DNA of 64,000 nt from Pseudomonas turukhanskensis. GTDB taxonomy: Bacteria; Pseudomonadota; Gammaproteobacteria; Pseudomonadales; Pseudomonadaceae. Location of the stretch: the NCBI RefSeq assembly GCF_027922365.1, contig NZ_BSFN01000010.1:116221-180220 (forward strand). Direction: 5' to 3'. The position numbers were made by a program, and so were the translations under genes. Under the pieces are notes generated by a model that worked only from the letters and a program-made list of their open reading frames with translations, ran no database searches and had not been told where the DNA came from. Below are positions 49,620 through 58,940 of this stretch, piece by piece (within the stretch, counting starts at the first letter, position 1; every line of letters starts with the position of its first letter).

Positions 49620-50774
49620 TTAACGCTGCACTTCGCGAATCATATTGCGCGCAATTACCACCTGCTGGATCTGCGTGGTGCCTTCATAGATGCGGAACAA
49701 CCGCACATCACGGTAGAAGCGCTCAATGGCGTACTCGCTGACGTAGCCCGCACCGCCATGAATCTGCACGCAACGGTCCGCCACGCGGCCGCACATTTCG
49801 GTGGCAAACATCTTCGCGCAGGAGGCTTCGGTGCTGACATTGTTGCCGTCGTCACGCTTGCGCGCTGCGTCCAGCACCATGCACTTGGCCGCGTAAATTT
49901 CGGCTTTGCTGTCGGCGAGCATGGCTTGGATAAGCTGGAATTCGGCGATGGGTTGGCCGAACTGCTTGCGGTCCAGGGCGTAGTGCAGGGCGTCGTCGAG
50001 CATACGTTCGGCGGCGCCAACGCTGAGGGCCGCGATGTGTAGACGGCCTTTGTCCAAGACTTTCATCGCCGTTTTAAAACCAACGCCTTCTACGCCGCCG
50101 ATGAGTTGGCTGGCGGGCACGCGGGCGTTGTCGAAAATCACGTCGCAGGTGTGGGCGCCTTTGTGGCCCATTTTGTGGTCGGCTTTGCCCAGTACAACGC
50201 CTGGGGTGCCGCGCTCAACAATAAAGGCGCTGATGCCGCCAGAACCTCTGATGGCCGGGTTGGTGCGCGCCATCACGGTGTAGATGCCGGCTTCGGGAGC
50301 GTTGGTGATAAAGCGTTTGGTGCCGTTCAGAACGTAAAAATCACCGTCGCGCACGGCGGTGGTTTTTAACGAGCCGGCATCGGAGCCAGCGTCTGGCTCA
50401 GTCAGGCAGAAGGAGCTAAGCAGCTCGCCGCTGGCCAGTATGGGCAGGTAGTGCTGGCGTTGCTCTTCGGTGCCATCAAGCAAGATGCCGATGGAGCCAA
50501 TGCCGTTGTTGGTGCCAATGTAGGAGCGAAACGCCGGCGAGGTACGGCCCAGTTCAAAGGCGATATTGACCTCTTCTTCCATGGTCACACCCAGGCCGCC
50601 GTATTCCTCCGGAATGGTTAAACCAAACAGGCCCATGTCGCGCATTTGATCGACGATATCGGCAGGAATCGCGTCGGTTTCGGCCACCTCGTTTTCACGG
50701 GGAATCAGCACTTCGTTGACGAACTGGCGAAGCGAGTCCACCAGAATCTGCAGGGTTTCGGTATCACGGATCAT
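49620..50774 (-). CDS. Acyl-CoA dehydrogenase (dicarboxylate-type candidate)
   Basis: 384 residues. FAD/substrate blocks ICLTEPDAGSD-like LSSFCLTEPDAGSDAGSLKT, FITNAPEAGIYTVMA, the DRKQFGQPIAEFQLIQAMLA block and the C-terminal YRDVRLFRIYEGTTQIQQVV, whose Glu is the usual base position. Makes the 2,3-enoyl-CoA. It diverges from the IclR/beta-oxidation genes, like dcaA of adipate pathways. Confidence 0.88.
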   Translation of the reverse strand: MIRDTETLQILVDSLRQFVNEVLIPRENEVAETDAIPADIVDQMRDMGLFGLTIPEEYGGLGVTMEEEVNIAFELGRTSPAFRSYIGTNNGIGSIGILLDGTEEQRQHYLPILASGELLSSFCLTEPDAGSDAGSLKTTAVRDGDFYVLNGTKRFITNAPEAGIYTVMARTNPAIRGSGGISAFIVERGTPGVVLGKADHKMGHKGAHTCDVIFDNARVPASQLIGGVEGVGFKTAMKVLDKGRLHIAALSVGAAERMLDDALHYALDRKQFGQPIAEFQLIQAMLADSKAEIYAAKCMVLDAARKRDDGNNVSTEASCAKMFATEMCGRVADRCVQIHGGAGYVSEYAIERFYRDVRLFRIYEGTTQIQQVVIARNMIREVQR

Positions 50775-50834
50775 ATGCGCTCCTGTGGCCCACCACGTGG
50801 GCCGATTTCGTAAGGGGCGCCGACCCCTGAACCG

Positions 50835-51701
50835 TTAGCGGGCAGCGGCGCCGATGTTGTTAACCATGTTGATCAGGCGGGGCCCGATGTCGTCTGCAAG
50901 CGTGTCCCGGGGCAGTTGAAAGCTCGGGCCACCGCAGTTGAAAGTCAGTAACCCGAACTGCGGGTGTAACAGCGGCACGGCAACGGAGTTGACGTCGCGG
51001 TGCCATTCGCCGATCGACAGGCAAAAGCCGTAATCGGTGTAATCGCGAAACGCGCGATCCAGGCCTTTGCGAATGGCAGGCCATTGGTCCGCTTCGCGCT
51101 GGCGAATGTGGTCGAGCAGAAACTCCCGCTCGCTTTCCGGCATCGCGGCCAGGCAAGCCCGGCCGGCCGAGCTTTGCGCCAGGGGCAGGTAACTGCCGAT
51201 CTGGCGGCGCATCGTGGTGTTGCCTTGGCCTTGCACCACGTCCAGATAAACCATTTGCAGGCGGTCCCGGGCGGCCATCGCCACGGCGGCTTGCGCGTGG
51301 TTGGCCAGTTCTTCCATCAGCGGATGGGCCACCGACCGAATCGACAGGTTGGTCAGCATGGCGTAGCCAAATCCCAACACGCCGACATCCAGTTGGTACT
51401 TGCCCGAGTGCACTTCACGCTTGAGGCAGCCCAGGCGCATCAGGGTGTTGGTCAAGCGCGTGACAGTCGGTTTCGGCAGCCCTGTCATGCGCGCTAAATC
51501 CTGGTTACCCAGCACGTTGTCACGCGGGGTAAAGCAACGCATCAGCTCCAGGCCGCGAGCCAGCGCAGTCACAAACTGGCCGCCGGCTTCGTCCTCGCCA
51601 AGCGCTGTGGCCGGGTCGAGCATGCCCATCTTCAGTAAGCCGATTTCATCCGCTCCGGTGCTGCTCTCAGCGTTTTGCTGATCCGCTTTGTTGCGAGCCA
51701 T
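50835..51701 (-). CDS. IclR-family transcriptional regulator
   Basis: 288 residues. Winged HTH (LARMTGLPKPTVTRLTNTLM) and IclR effector domain (LAQSSAGRACLAAMPESE; FCLSIGEWHRDVNSVAVPLL). ATG at 51701; an in-frame extension upstream crosses the operators and is rejected. Three TTTCG...CGAAA-like dyads lie between it and the enoyl-CoA hydratase gene, so it probably governs that operon and itself. Confidence 0.9.
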   Translation of the reverse strand: MARNKADQQNAESSTGADEIGLLKMGMLDPATALGEDEAGGQFVTALARGLELMRCFTPRDNVLGNQDLARMTGLPKPTVTRLTNTLMRLGCLKREVHSGKYQLDVGVLGFGYAMLTNLSIRSVAHPLMEELANHAQAAVAMAARDRLQMVYLDVVQGQGNTTMRRQIGSYLPLAQSSAGRACLAAMPESEREFLLDHIRQREADQWPAIRKGLDRAFRDYTDYGFCLSIGEWHRDVNSVAVPLLHPQFGLLTFNCGGPSFQLPRDTLADDIGPRLINMVNNIGAAAR

Positions 51702-51743
51702 GGTAGAACCCCACTTTTGGCAAATGCAAGAAAATAAAACCGT

Positions 51744-51760
51744 GTTTCGTCTGGCGAAAT
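51744..51760. promoter_or_regulatory. IclR-type operator, site 1
   Basis: GTTTCGTCTGGCGAAAT, dyad TTTCG-N5-CGAAA, about 43 bp upstream of the iclR ATG. Confidence 0.65.
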
Positions 51761-51884
51761 TATAGATCAGTCGGATCTGAAATTGAAACGCTGTTTTTAT
51801 GTGGCATAAGTATCTGTAAATAAACACTTTAAATAAATAGTTTGGATTTTTGGTTTACATAAAAACCGGGCCATCTCTATGATA

Positions 51885-51920
51885 ATTCGTAATACGGAAT
51901 GCAGTTTCGTATAGCGAAAC
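51885..51920. promoter_or_regulatory. IclR-type operators, sites 2 and 3
   Basis: ATTCGTAATACGGAAT (51885-51900) and GTTTCGTATAGCGAAAC (51904-51920, six-base perfect arms), ending 16 bp before the hydratase ATG. Same symmetry as site 1. Confidence 0.65.
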
Positions 51921-51936
51921 ACTTTTAGAGGTGGGT

Positions 51937-52722
51937 ATGAGTCAGCAACCTGAATCTGTAGTGCATCTGGATATTCGCCAAGACGGTGTCGCCGTTGTGC
52001 GCATCGACCGGCCAGAAGCAAAGAACGCCCTTAATGGCGCCGTGCGCGAACAACTGGCTGAACACTTCCGTGCCGTGGCCCGTAACCCGCAGGTGCGCGC
52101 CATCGTGTTGACTGGCGGTGAGAAGTGCTTCGTAGCGGGGGCGGACATCCGCGAGTTCGCCCAAGCCAGCCCAATCGAAATGTACCTGCGCCACACCGAG
52201 CTGCTATGGGAAGCCATCTCGCGCTGCCCCAAGCCGATTATCGCGGCGGTCAACGGTTTTGCCCTGGGTGGCGGCTGCGAGCTGGCCATGCACTGCGACA
52301 TCATCGTCGCCGGCGCCTCGGCGCGCTTTGGCCAGCCCGAAGTGAAGCTTGGCCTGATGCCGGGGGCGGGCGGCACCCAGCGGCTGATTCGCGCAGTGGG
52401 TAAATTCCAGGCCATGCGCATCGCATTGACCGGTTGCCTGGTGTCCGCCCAGCAAGCCTTGGCCATGGGCATGCTCAGTGAAGTGGTGGAAGACGAGCAG
52501 ACCATCACCCGAGCGCTGGAGCTGGCCGCCGAAATCGCCGCGTTGCCACCGCTGGCAGTCGCGCAAATCAAAGAAGTGATGCTGGCCGGCGCCGACTTGC
52601 CGCTGGAAAGCGCCCTGGTGTTGGAGCGCAAAGCGTTCCAACTGCTGTTCGATTCGCGCGACCAGAAAGAGGGCGCGCAAGCCTTCCTGGAAAAACGCAA
52701 AGCGATCTTCTCGGGAGAGTGA
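51937..52722 (+). CDS. Enoyl-CoA hydratase
   Basis: 261 residues, crotonase fold. Oxyanion-hole blocks KCFVAGADIREFAQ and NGFALGGGCELAMHCDIIVA; catalytic Glu in FGQPEVKLGLMPGAGGTQRL. Hydrates enoyl-CoA in the pathway. ATG at 51937; first gene of the operon with hydroxyacyl-CoA dehydrogenase. Confidence 0.92.
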   Translation: MSQQPESVVHLDIRQDGVAVVRIDRPEAKNALNGAVREQLAEHFRAVARNPQVRAIVLTGGEKCFVAGADIREFAQASPIEMYLRHTELLWEAISRCPKPIIAAVNGFALGGGCELAMHCDIIVAGASARFGQPEVKLGLMPGAGGTQRLIRAVGKFQAMRIALTGCLVSAQQALAMGMLSEVVEDEQTITRALELAAEIAALPPLAVAQIKEVMLAGADLPLESALVLERKAFQLLFDSRDQKEGAQAFLEKRKAIFSGE

Positions 52723-52724
52723 CC

Positions 52725-54254
52725 ATGACACGCACCATTAATCAGATGGCCGTAGTCGGCGCCGGCATCATGGGCACCGGCATTGCACAGATCGCCGCCC
52801 AGGCGGGCGTGCGGGTCATGCTGTTCGACAACCGTGACGGCGCCGCGCAAGCCGCGCGTGACACGTTGAAAGGCACGCTGGATAAGCTGGTAGAGAAGGG
52901 CAAGATTGCCGCCGCCGATGCGCAAGCAACTATCGACCGCGTGCAGGTCGCCACCGCCCTTGCCGAGCTGGGCGACGTCGACCTCGTGGTGGAAGCCATT
53001 ATCGAGCGCCTCGACGCCAAACAAGCGTTGCTCGCCGAGCTCGAAGCCGTGGTGGCCGATGACTGCATTCTGGCCACCAATACCTCGTCGTTGTCGGTCA
53101 CTACCATCGCTCGCCACTGCCGTGTGCCGCAGCGCGTGGCAGGCTTTCACTTCTTCAACCCGGTGCCACTGATGAAAGTGGTCGAGGTCGTCGATGGCCT
53201 GGCCACCGACCCGCAAGTGGGCGACTGCCTGCAAGCCCTGGCTACGCGCATGGGTCATCGCGGCATCCGCGCCAAAGACACCCCCGGTTTTATCATCAAC
53301 CACGCCGGCCGCGCCTACAGCACCGAAGCCCTGCAAATCCTTAAGGAAAGCGTTGCCGAACCGGCCGAAATAGACCGAATCCTGCGTGAAGGCCTGGGCT
53401 TTCGCATGGGCCCGTTGGAGTTGTTTGACCTGACGGCGCTGGACGTCTCCCACCCGGTGATCGAGTCGATCTACAACCAGTTTTACCAAGAACCGCGTTA
53501 TCGGCCGGCAGCGCTAACCCGGCAAATGCTGGACGCCGGTTATGTCGGCCGCAAAGTGGGCCGCGGCTTCTACCGCTATGCCGACGGCAAGATGATCGAT
53601 CCGCCCGCGCCACAACCTGTGCCGAGCGTCACCAGCCTGCCACCGGTATGGCTGGGTACCGAGAACAAAGCAGACCACACCCGCTTTAGCGAACTGCTGC
53701 AGCAACTGGGCGCCCAGGTGGAAGAGGGCGCCCAGCCCAGCACCGAAGCGCTGTGCCTGTTGGCACCATACGGGCTGGACGCCACCAGCGCCGTTGGCCT
53801 GTTTGGCACTGACGCCGCCCGCACCGTGTGCATTGACCCGCTGCTGGACACCGACCGCTACCGCACCTTGATGCTCAACCCCGCCACCCGCGCCGATATG
53901 CGCGACGCCGCCCATGCGCTGCTGGCCAGCGATGGCGTGGGCGTGAGTGTGATCAATGACAGCGTCGGGTTTGTGGCCCAACGGGTGCTGGCCATGATCG
54001 TCAACCTGGCCGGCGACATCGTCCAGCAGGGCATTGCCAGCGTTGATGACCTGGACGAAGGCGTGCGCCGTGGCCTGGGTTATCCGCAGGGGCCGTTGGC
54101 ATGGGGCGACAGTATCGGCCCCAAACGCTTGCACACCGTGCTCGAGCGCATGACGCAGCTCACCGGCGACCCGCGTTACCGCCCAGGCCCCTGGTTGCGT
54201 CGCCGCGCCACGCTAGGCCTGTCGCTGCGCCATCTCGAAACTTCCCTTAACTGA
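52725..54254 (+). CDS. 3-Hydroxyacyl-CoA dehydrogenase, PaaH/DcaH type
   Basis: 509 residues. NAD-binding VVGAGIMGTGIAQIAAQAGV; NTSSLSVTTIARHC; catalytic His in GFHFFNPVPLMKVVEV. Two C-terminal dehydrogenase domains, the long form found in phenylacetate and dicarboxylate degradation. ATG at 52725; a GTG at 52719 overlapping the hydratase stop is an alternative start. Confidence 0.9.
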   Translation: MTRTINQMAVVGAGIMGTGIAQIAAQAGVRVMLFDNRDGAAQAARDTLKGTLDKLVEKGKIAAADAQATIDRVQVATALAELGDVDLVVEAIIERLDAKQALLAELEAVVADDCILATNTSSLSVTTIARHCRVPQRVAGFHFFNPVPLMKVVEVVDGLATDPQVGDCLQALATRMGHRGIRAKDTPGFIINHAGRAYSTEALQILKESVAEPAEIDRILREGLGFRMGPLELFDLTALDVSHPVIESIYNQFYQEPRYRPAALTRQMLDAGYVGRKVGRGFYRYADGKMIDPPAPQPVPSVTSLPPVWLGTENKADHTRFSELLQQLGAQVEEGAQPSTEALCLLAPYGLDATSAVGLFGTDAARTVCIDPLLDTDRYRTLMLNPATRADMRDAAHALLASDGVGVSVINDSVGFVAQRVLAMIVNLAGDIVQQGIASVDDLDEGVRRGLGYPQGPLAWGDSIGPKRLHTVLERMTQLTGDPRYRPGPWLRRRATLGLSLRHLETSLN

Positions 54255-54276
54255 TCGACAACGCCAGGATTTCTCC

Positions 54277-55479
54277 ATGCTCGACGCCTATATCTTCGCG
54301 GGTCTGCGCACCCCCTTTGGCCGCCACGGCAGCGCCTTGGCACCGGTACGTCCGGACGACCTGGTGGCCCATGTCATTCATGAGCTGCTGGCCCGCCACG
54401 CCATTCCCGGCGAAGCCATTGAAGATGTGATTCTCGGCAACACCAACCAGGCCGGCGAGGACAGCCGCAACATCGCGCGTCACGCCGCGCTGCTCGCTGG
54501 CTTGCCAGTGACTGTTCCCGGGCAAACCGTAAACCGCCTGTGCGCCAGTGGCCTGGCCGCGGTGATTGACGCCGCGCGTGCCGTGACGTGCGAAGAAGGC
54601 GAGCTGTTTGTGGCCGGCGGGGTGGAAAGCATGTCCCGCGCGCCCTTCGTTATGGCCAAAGCCGAAGCCGCCTATAGCCGTGAGCTGACGGTGTTCGACA
54701 GCACCATCGGCGCCCGTTTTCCCAACCCGAAAATCGTCGCCGAATTTGGCAACGACAGCATGCCGCAGACCGGCGACAACGTGGCCCAGGAATACGGCAT
54801 TACCCGCGAGCAAGCCGACACCTTTGCCGCCAACTCCCAAGCCCGCTATGAAGCCGCGCGCAGTGCTGGTTTCTTTCAGGACGAACTGCTCGCCGTGAGC
54901 GTGCCCACCGGGCGTAAAACGCCGCCCAACGTGGTGGAGCACGACGAACACCCGCGTCCGCAATCGGACCTGGCCGCGTTGGCGCGCCTCAAGCCGCTTT
55001 CCGAAGGTGGCGTGGTTACGGCCGGCAACGCCTCCGGCGTGAACGACGGCGCGGCTGCGTTGTTGATTGGTTCAGCCGCCGCTGGCGAGCGGCACGGCCT
55101 GGTGCCGATGGCGCGCATTCTTTCGGCGGCTGCAGCCGGTGTTGCCCCGCGCATCATGGGCGTCGGCCCAGTGGAGGCGATCAACAAAGCGCTGGCGCGC
55201 GCCGAATTGACGTTGGCGGACATGGACATCATCGAAATCAACGAAGCCTTCGCCAGCCAGGTACTGGGTTGCCTGAAGGGCCTCAACGTTGCCTTCGACG
55301 ACCCACGGGTAAACCCCAACGGTGGCGCCATCGCCGTGGGCCACCCACTGGGTGCCTCCGGCGCACGCCTGGCCCTGAGCACCGCGCGCGCCTTGCAACA
55401 AAGCGGCAAACGCTACGCCGTGGTCAGCCTGTGCATCGGCGTCGGCCAAGGCCTGGCGATGGTCATCGAACGTGTGTAA
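54277..55479 (+). CDS. Acetyl-CoA acyltransferase, beta-ketoadipyl-CoA thiolase type
   Basis: 400 residues. Acylated Cys at about 89 (NRLCASGLAAV), His in AVGHPLGASGARLAL and second Cys in LCIGVGQGLAMV. FAGLRTPFGRHGSALA and NPNGGAIAVGHPLG favour the PcaF/PaaE/DcaF group that cleaves 3-oxoadipyl-CoA to succinyl-CoA and acetyl-CoA. Confidence 0.9.
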   Translation: MLDAYIFAGLRTPFGRHGSALAPVRPDDLVAHVIHELLARHAIPGEAIEDVILGNTNQAGEDSRNIARHAALLAGLPVTVPGQTVNRLCASGLAAVIDAARAVTCEEGELFVAGGVESMSRAPFVMAKAEAAYSRELTVFDSTIGARFPNPKIVAEFGNDSMPQTGDNVAQEYGITREQADTFAANSQARYEAARSAGFFQDELLAVSVPTGRKTPPNVVEHDEHPRPQSDLAALARLKPLSEGGVVTAGNASGVNDGAAALLIGSAAAGERHGLVPMARILSAAAAGVAPRIMGVGPVEAINKALARAELTLADMDIIEINEAFASQVLGCLKGLNVAFDDPRVNPNGGAIAVGHPLGASGARLALSTARALQQSGKRYAVVSLCIGVGQGLAMVIERV

Positions 55480-55505
55480 ACGCACGCAAGCAAAGGTGAA
55501 TTGAA

Positions 55506-56744
55506 ATGGGTGCTTTGACTGGATTTCGCGTGCTCGATTTAAGCCGCGTGTTAGCCGGCCCCTGGTGCGGCCAAACCCTGGCTGACCTGGGTGCCGAAGT
55601 GATCAAGATTGAACGCCCCGGCGCGGGCGATGACACCCGTGGCTGGGGCCCGCCCTGGATGAAAGGGCAGAACGCCGAGTCCTCCGGCGAGGCGTCGTAC
55701 TACCAATCAACCAACCGCGGCAAACTGTCGGTGGCGCTGAATATCGCCAGCGCCGAAGGGCAAGAAATGATCCGCGCCCTGGCCACCAGCTGCGACGTGC
55801 TGATCGAAAACTACAAGGCCGGCTCCCTGGCCAAGTACGGCCTGGACTACGCCAGCCTCGCCGCCATCAATCCACGCCTGGTGTACTGCTCGGTCACCGG
55901 TTTTGGACAGACCGGCCCGCGTGCCGCCGAGCCCGGCTACGACTTTATTATCCAGGGCATGGGCGGCCTGATGAGCATCACCGGCGAGCGTGACGACTTG
56001 CCCGGTGGCGGCCCGCAAAAAGTCGGTGTGGCGTTTGCCGACCTGATGACCGGCCTGTACTCCACCGTTGCCATCCAAGCCGCCTTGCTCAGCCGGGAAA
56101 AGACCGGCCTTGGCCAGCATATCGACATGGCCTTGCTCGACGTACAGGTCGCCGCCCTGTGCAACCAAAGCCAAAACTACCTGGCCTCTGGCAAACCCCC
56201 AGGCCGCTACGGCAATGCCCACGCCAACATCGTGCCCTACCAAGTGTTCCGCGCCAGCGACCGCGACTTCATCATCGCCTGCGGCAACGACTCGCAGTTT
56301 GTCGCGCTGTGCAACGCCATTGGCTTGCCCGATCTGCCCAAAGACCCACGCTTTGCCCGCAACGCCGACCGCGTCAGCAACCGCGAAGCAATCGTCGCCA
56401 TTCTGGCCAAGCATTTTCTCGGCGCCAGTGCGGACGAGTGGGTAGGGCGCATTCATCCGCAGGGCGTGCCGGTCGGCGCCATCAACAGCATCGCCCAGGC
56501 CCTGGATGAACCGCAGGTGCTCGCCCGCAACATGCTGGTGAACATTCCGCATCCGCTAAAGGCCGACTTCGTCACCGTGGGCAGCCCCATCAAGTTGTCA
56601 GGCACCCCGGTCGAATACCTACGCCCGGCGCCGATGCTGGGCGAGCACACCGATGAAGTGCTCAAGCGCGAGCTGGGTTTGGACGATGAACGCCTGGCGC
56701 AGCTCAAAGCCCAAGGCGTGATTGAACAGCTCGGCAAACGTTAA
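55506..56744 (+). CDS. Class III (CaiB/BaiF) CoA-transferase
   Basis: 412 residues. LDLSRVLAGPWCGQTLADLGAEVIKIE, NRGKLSVALNI and MALLDVQVAAL with the Asp that forms the acyl intermediate. In this operon it would load a dicarboxylate (adipate, glutarate or similar) with CoA from succinyl-CoA or another donor, replacing the two-subunit DcaIJ transferase. AAAGGTG before the ATG. Confidence 0.88.
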   Translation: MGALTGFRVLDLSRVLAGPWCGQTLADLGAEVIKIERPGAGDDTRGWGPPWMKGQNAESSGEASYYQSTNRGKLSVALNIASAEGQEMIRALATSCDVLIENYKAGSLAKYGLDYASLAAINPRLVYCSVTGFGQTGPRAAEPGYDFIIQGMGGLMSITGERDDLPGGGPQKVGVAFADLMTGLYSTVAIQAALLSREKTGLGQHIDMALLDVQVAALCNQSQNYLASGKPPGRYGNAHANIVPYQVFRASDRDFIIACGNDSQFVALCNAIGLPDLPKDPRFARNADRVSNREAIVAILAKHFLGASADEWVGRIHPQGVPVGAINSIAQALDEPQVLARNMLVNIPHPLKADFVTVGSPIKLSGTPVEYLRPAPMLGEHTDEVLKRELGLDDERLAQLKAQGVIEQLGKR

Positions 56745-56849
56745 ATTGTCACTGGACGCGCGGTGCCCCACTCGCTTCTTGTATAGGGGTAGGGTGTATG
56801 CCTAACTGAGCCGCGCGGCGCCGGCTTCCACTCTGCGACGGAGCCCAGC

Positions 56850-57222
56850 ATGCCCCCAGGCAAGCGTGAACTGGCAAGAATCGAACGACGTTTAAATCAC
56901 AACGCTAACCGAGCCCTGCGAGACCGCGAAAATCGAAATCCCAGGCTTCACCTGGCTTACCCACACAGCGGCTCCCACCGCATTTGCCCAAACGCTAGAA
57001 GTGACCTGGGTGTTTGAAGCGGCGGCTGATAAACACCGTGCCCAAACTGACGCCAAGGCACGCGTTTTTGAACTCACCGCCATCGGCCTGAACCAAGCGA
57101 ACCTCGACGTTACACCGTCCGAGCAACCGGTCCGGTTCGACTCTGAAGAAGAATGCCAACGCACCCACGGCGGCGACTGGAACAAGCGCCTGTCGCAACC
57201 GCCCGCGGCCAAGAGACACTGA
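56850..57222 (+). pseudogene. Probable frameshifted gene of unknown function
   Basis: ATG at 56850 begins MPPGKRELARIERRLNHNAN; from about 56900 the coding-like frame shifts to one reading EIPGFTWLTHTAAPTAFAQT, VFELTAIGLNQANLDV and ends NKRLSQPPAAKRH at 57220-57222. The second part has no start codon. A GTG at 57001 could make a 73-residue protein instead. Family not recognised. Confidence 0.4.
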
Positions 57223-57239
57223 CAGTGGCAAAATAAATC

Positions 57240-57413
57240 GACAACCCCTGTATCTCGCTGTGTCAGTTAAGCGGCGACCTGTGCGTGAGCTGCGGACGAA
57301 GCAAAGATGACATCAGAAAATGCGTCCGAACTATGCCGGGAGCGCCATCGCTGCCGTTCAGTCACTCTTGTGATCTCCGAGCGTTCCACCGGTTTCGCCC
57401 CGGTTGCTGCTGA
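57240..57413 (+). pseudogene. Decayed DUF1289 protein gene
   Basis: A frame directly after a TAA reads DNPCISLCQLSGDLCVSCGR, SKDDIRKC: the PCxxxC...GxCxxCxR motif of DUF1289. There is no start codon, and the usual conserved tail (KRPEKMAAVQ-like) shows up in the +1 frame as MRPNYAGSAIAAVQSLL, so a frameshift has occurred. The rest of 57414-57656 holds nothing I recognise. Confidence 0.5.
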
Positions 57414-57656
57414 AGGCGGTTCTGCTGCTGTTGAAGCGTAAGCGTCCGGGCATCTCGTCTTGCGTAACTGAGCCAGTTGCCACCGATGCGCCAACAACTA
57501 CCCAATTTGACTGGCCCGGTGCGTCGGCATCAGCGTATCCGTCAGGCGCAGTTCTCAAGCCGGCCCTGAAAACCTATGGTATCCGCCCGGCGTTTGGGCC
57601 AGTCGGCGAAACAGGGTGACTCGTCTTCTCGCCTGCTCCACCGGAGCACGCTAAAT

Positions 57657-58418
57657 CTAGGTCAGATTCAACCCTCCGTCTGACAGGAGTATCTCGCCGG
57701 TTAAGTAGTCCGACTCGACCAGCATTAAAACAGCTTTTGCGATGTCGTCTGGGCTAGCGGCCCTGCGCATAGGTGCGCGAGTTCGCCACAATTCTTGGGC
57801 ATCTGTCCACTCTGCGGTCAGAGGCGTGTCGACCAAGCCCGGCGCCACAGCGTTTACGCGAATTTCTGGTCCAAGCGATACCGCGAGCAAGCGGGTCATG
57901 TGATTAAGCGCAGCTTTGCTTACCGCATAGGGAATCGATGCGCCCTTAGGACGGATACCGGCATGCGAACTGATGTTTACGACGCAACCTGCTCGACGGT
58001 AACGGGCGGCATCGCGCAACGCCGACTCGGCCAAAGCGACTAGGTGGAACGGCGCTACGACATTTACCTCGTTAAGTTCGTGCCACACCTTAGAACTGGC
58101 AGAGGCAAGGTCGCCGTGCGGAATGACTCTGCTAATACCGGCGTTATTGACCAATACGTCGAGCTGCCCCCACGCGGCGATAGCCTCGTTAACAAGCCTG
58201 ACCCTGTCAGCTTCGAAAGCTAGATCAGCTTGCACGTAAATAGCCTGGTTCATTTCGGCAACCATAGCGCGCCCCGTATCCGCAGAATTTCGCGAATGGA
58301 TCACCACCGCATAGCCTGCCAGGCTTAGTACACGTGCAATGGCTGCGCCGATACCGGAAGTCGATCCTGTAACCAACGCGACGCGTAATACGTTATCGAT
58401 TGCCGGATTGGGTTTCAT
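57657..58418 (-). CDS. Short-chain dehydrogenase/reductase
   Basis: 253 residues. VALVTGSTSGIGAAIARVLS, LDVLVNNAGIS, catalytic Ser-Tyr-Lys in VVNISSHAGIRPKGASIPYAVSKAAL, and VNAVAPGLVDTPLTAEW. NAD(P)-dependent oxidoreductase of unknown substrate. ATG at 58418; the longer in-frame reading upstream lacks coding character. Standing alone next to a decayed SDR gene. Confidence 0.85.
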   Translation of the reverse strand: MKPNPAIDNVLRVALVTGSTSGIGAAIARVLSLAGYAVVIHSRNSADTGRAMVAEMNQAIYVQADLAFEADRVRLVNEAIAAWGQLDVLVNNAGISRVIPHGDLASASSKVWHELNEVNVVAPFHLVALAESALRDAARYRRAGCVVNISSHAGIRPKGASIPYAVSKAALNHMTRLLAVSLGPEIRVNAVAPGLVDTPLTAEWTDAQELWRTRAPMRRAASPDDIAKAVLMLVESDYLTGEILLSDGGLNLT

Positions 58419-58599
58419 ATGGATATCTCGAATTGGTTGCCAGAGAGCCATTACCGTAGCACCAAGCACGCAACGTCTGCGTCCGGCTGTAAGCATTTCT
58501 GGACGACTCGAGCTTTAAAAGGATTGGGACAAGAAGTTCTTTGACGCATAGAAATACTGGGGTTAGTGGAGGAGGTGTCCACATATTTTTAAGTGAAAA

Positions 58600-58845
58600 A
58601 CACCGCCTTTGTGTAACCGTCTGGGCAAGGAATCTAGGCCCGTTTCCAACAACATCGTTGAAGATGTTGGTTACAACATCGTTGAAGATGTTGGTTACAA
58701 CACCTCCGGAGCCGACTGCATTGACGCATATACCGTAGTCAATGACCTCCAGGGCCAATGTGCGAGTCAGCTAGGCCAGTGCACTTTTTGAAGCGATATA
58801 AACCGCAATCGTAGGCAATGCCCGGAAGCCGTATAGGACGCGACG
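58600..58845 (-). pseudogene. Decayed SDR gene with stop codon and 24-bp duplication
   Basis: On the minus strand RVLYGFRALPTIAVYIASKS, ALA, stop (TAG at 58771-58773), LTRTLALEVIDYGICVNAVG, SGGVVTNIFNDV is unmistakably the active-site and following part of an SDR. VTNIFNDV is encoded twice by a 24-bp tandem duplication. No start or N-terminal half is found. Confidence 0.7.
58651..58698. repeat. 24-bp tandem direct repeat
   Basis: Two perfect adjacent copies (58651-58674, 58675-58698); each contains AACATC-N6-GATGTT, so each can form a hairpin. Lies in the SDR pseudogene. Confidence 0.85.
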
Positions 58846-58940
58846 TTTTTCGTGTTTGTACGTCAAACAGACGCTATTGGGGTTATCAGATCCTTTGACT
58901 CTGTCCAGGGAAAAACTCTGCCGAGCGTTGTTTTATTGAT

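Noticed and set aside
51942..53489. Long minus-strand frame (515 codons) opposite the hydratase and dehydrogenase genes
   Set aside because: Antisense shadow of high-GC coding DNA. Its translation has no recognisable domain, while the plus strand encodes two clear enzymes.
56779..56800. Further copy of the GTAGGGTG palindromic repeat
   Set aside because: Only GGTAGGGTGT matches; the rest of the arm and the second arm are absent.
58651..58698. Tandem repeat as a CRISPR array
   Set aside because: Only two adjacent units with no spacers, and they encode part of a decayed SDR.
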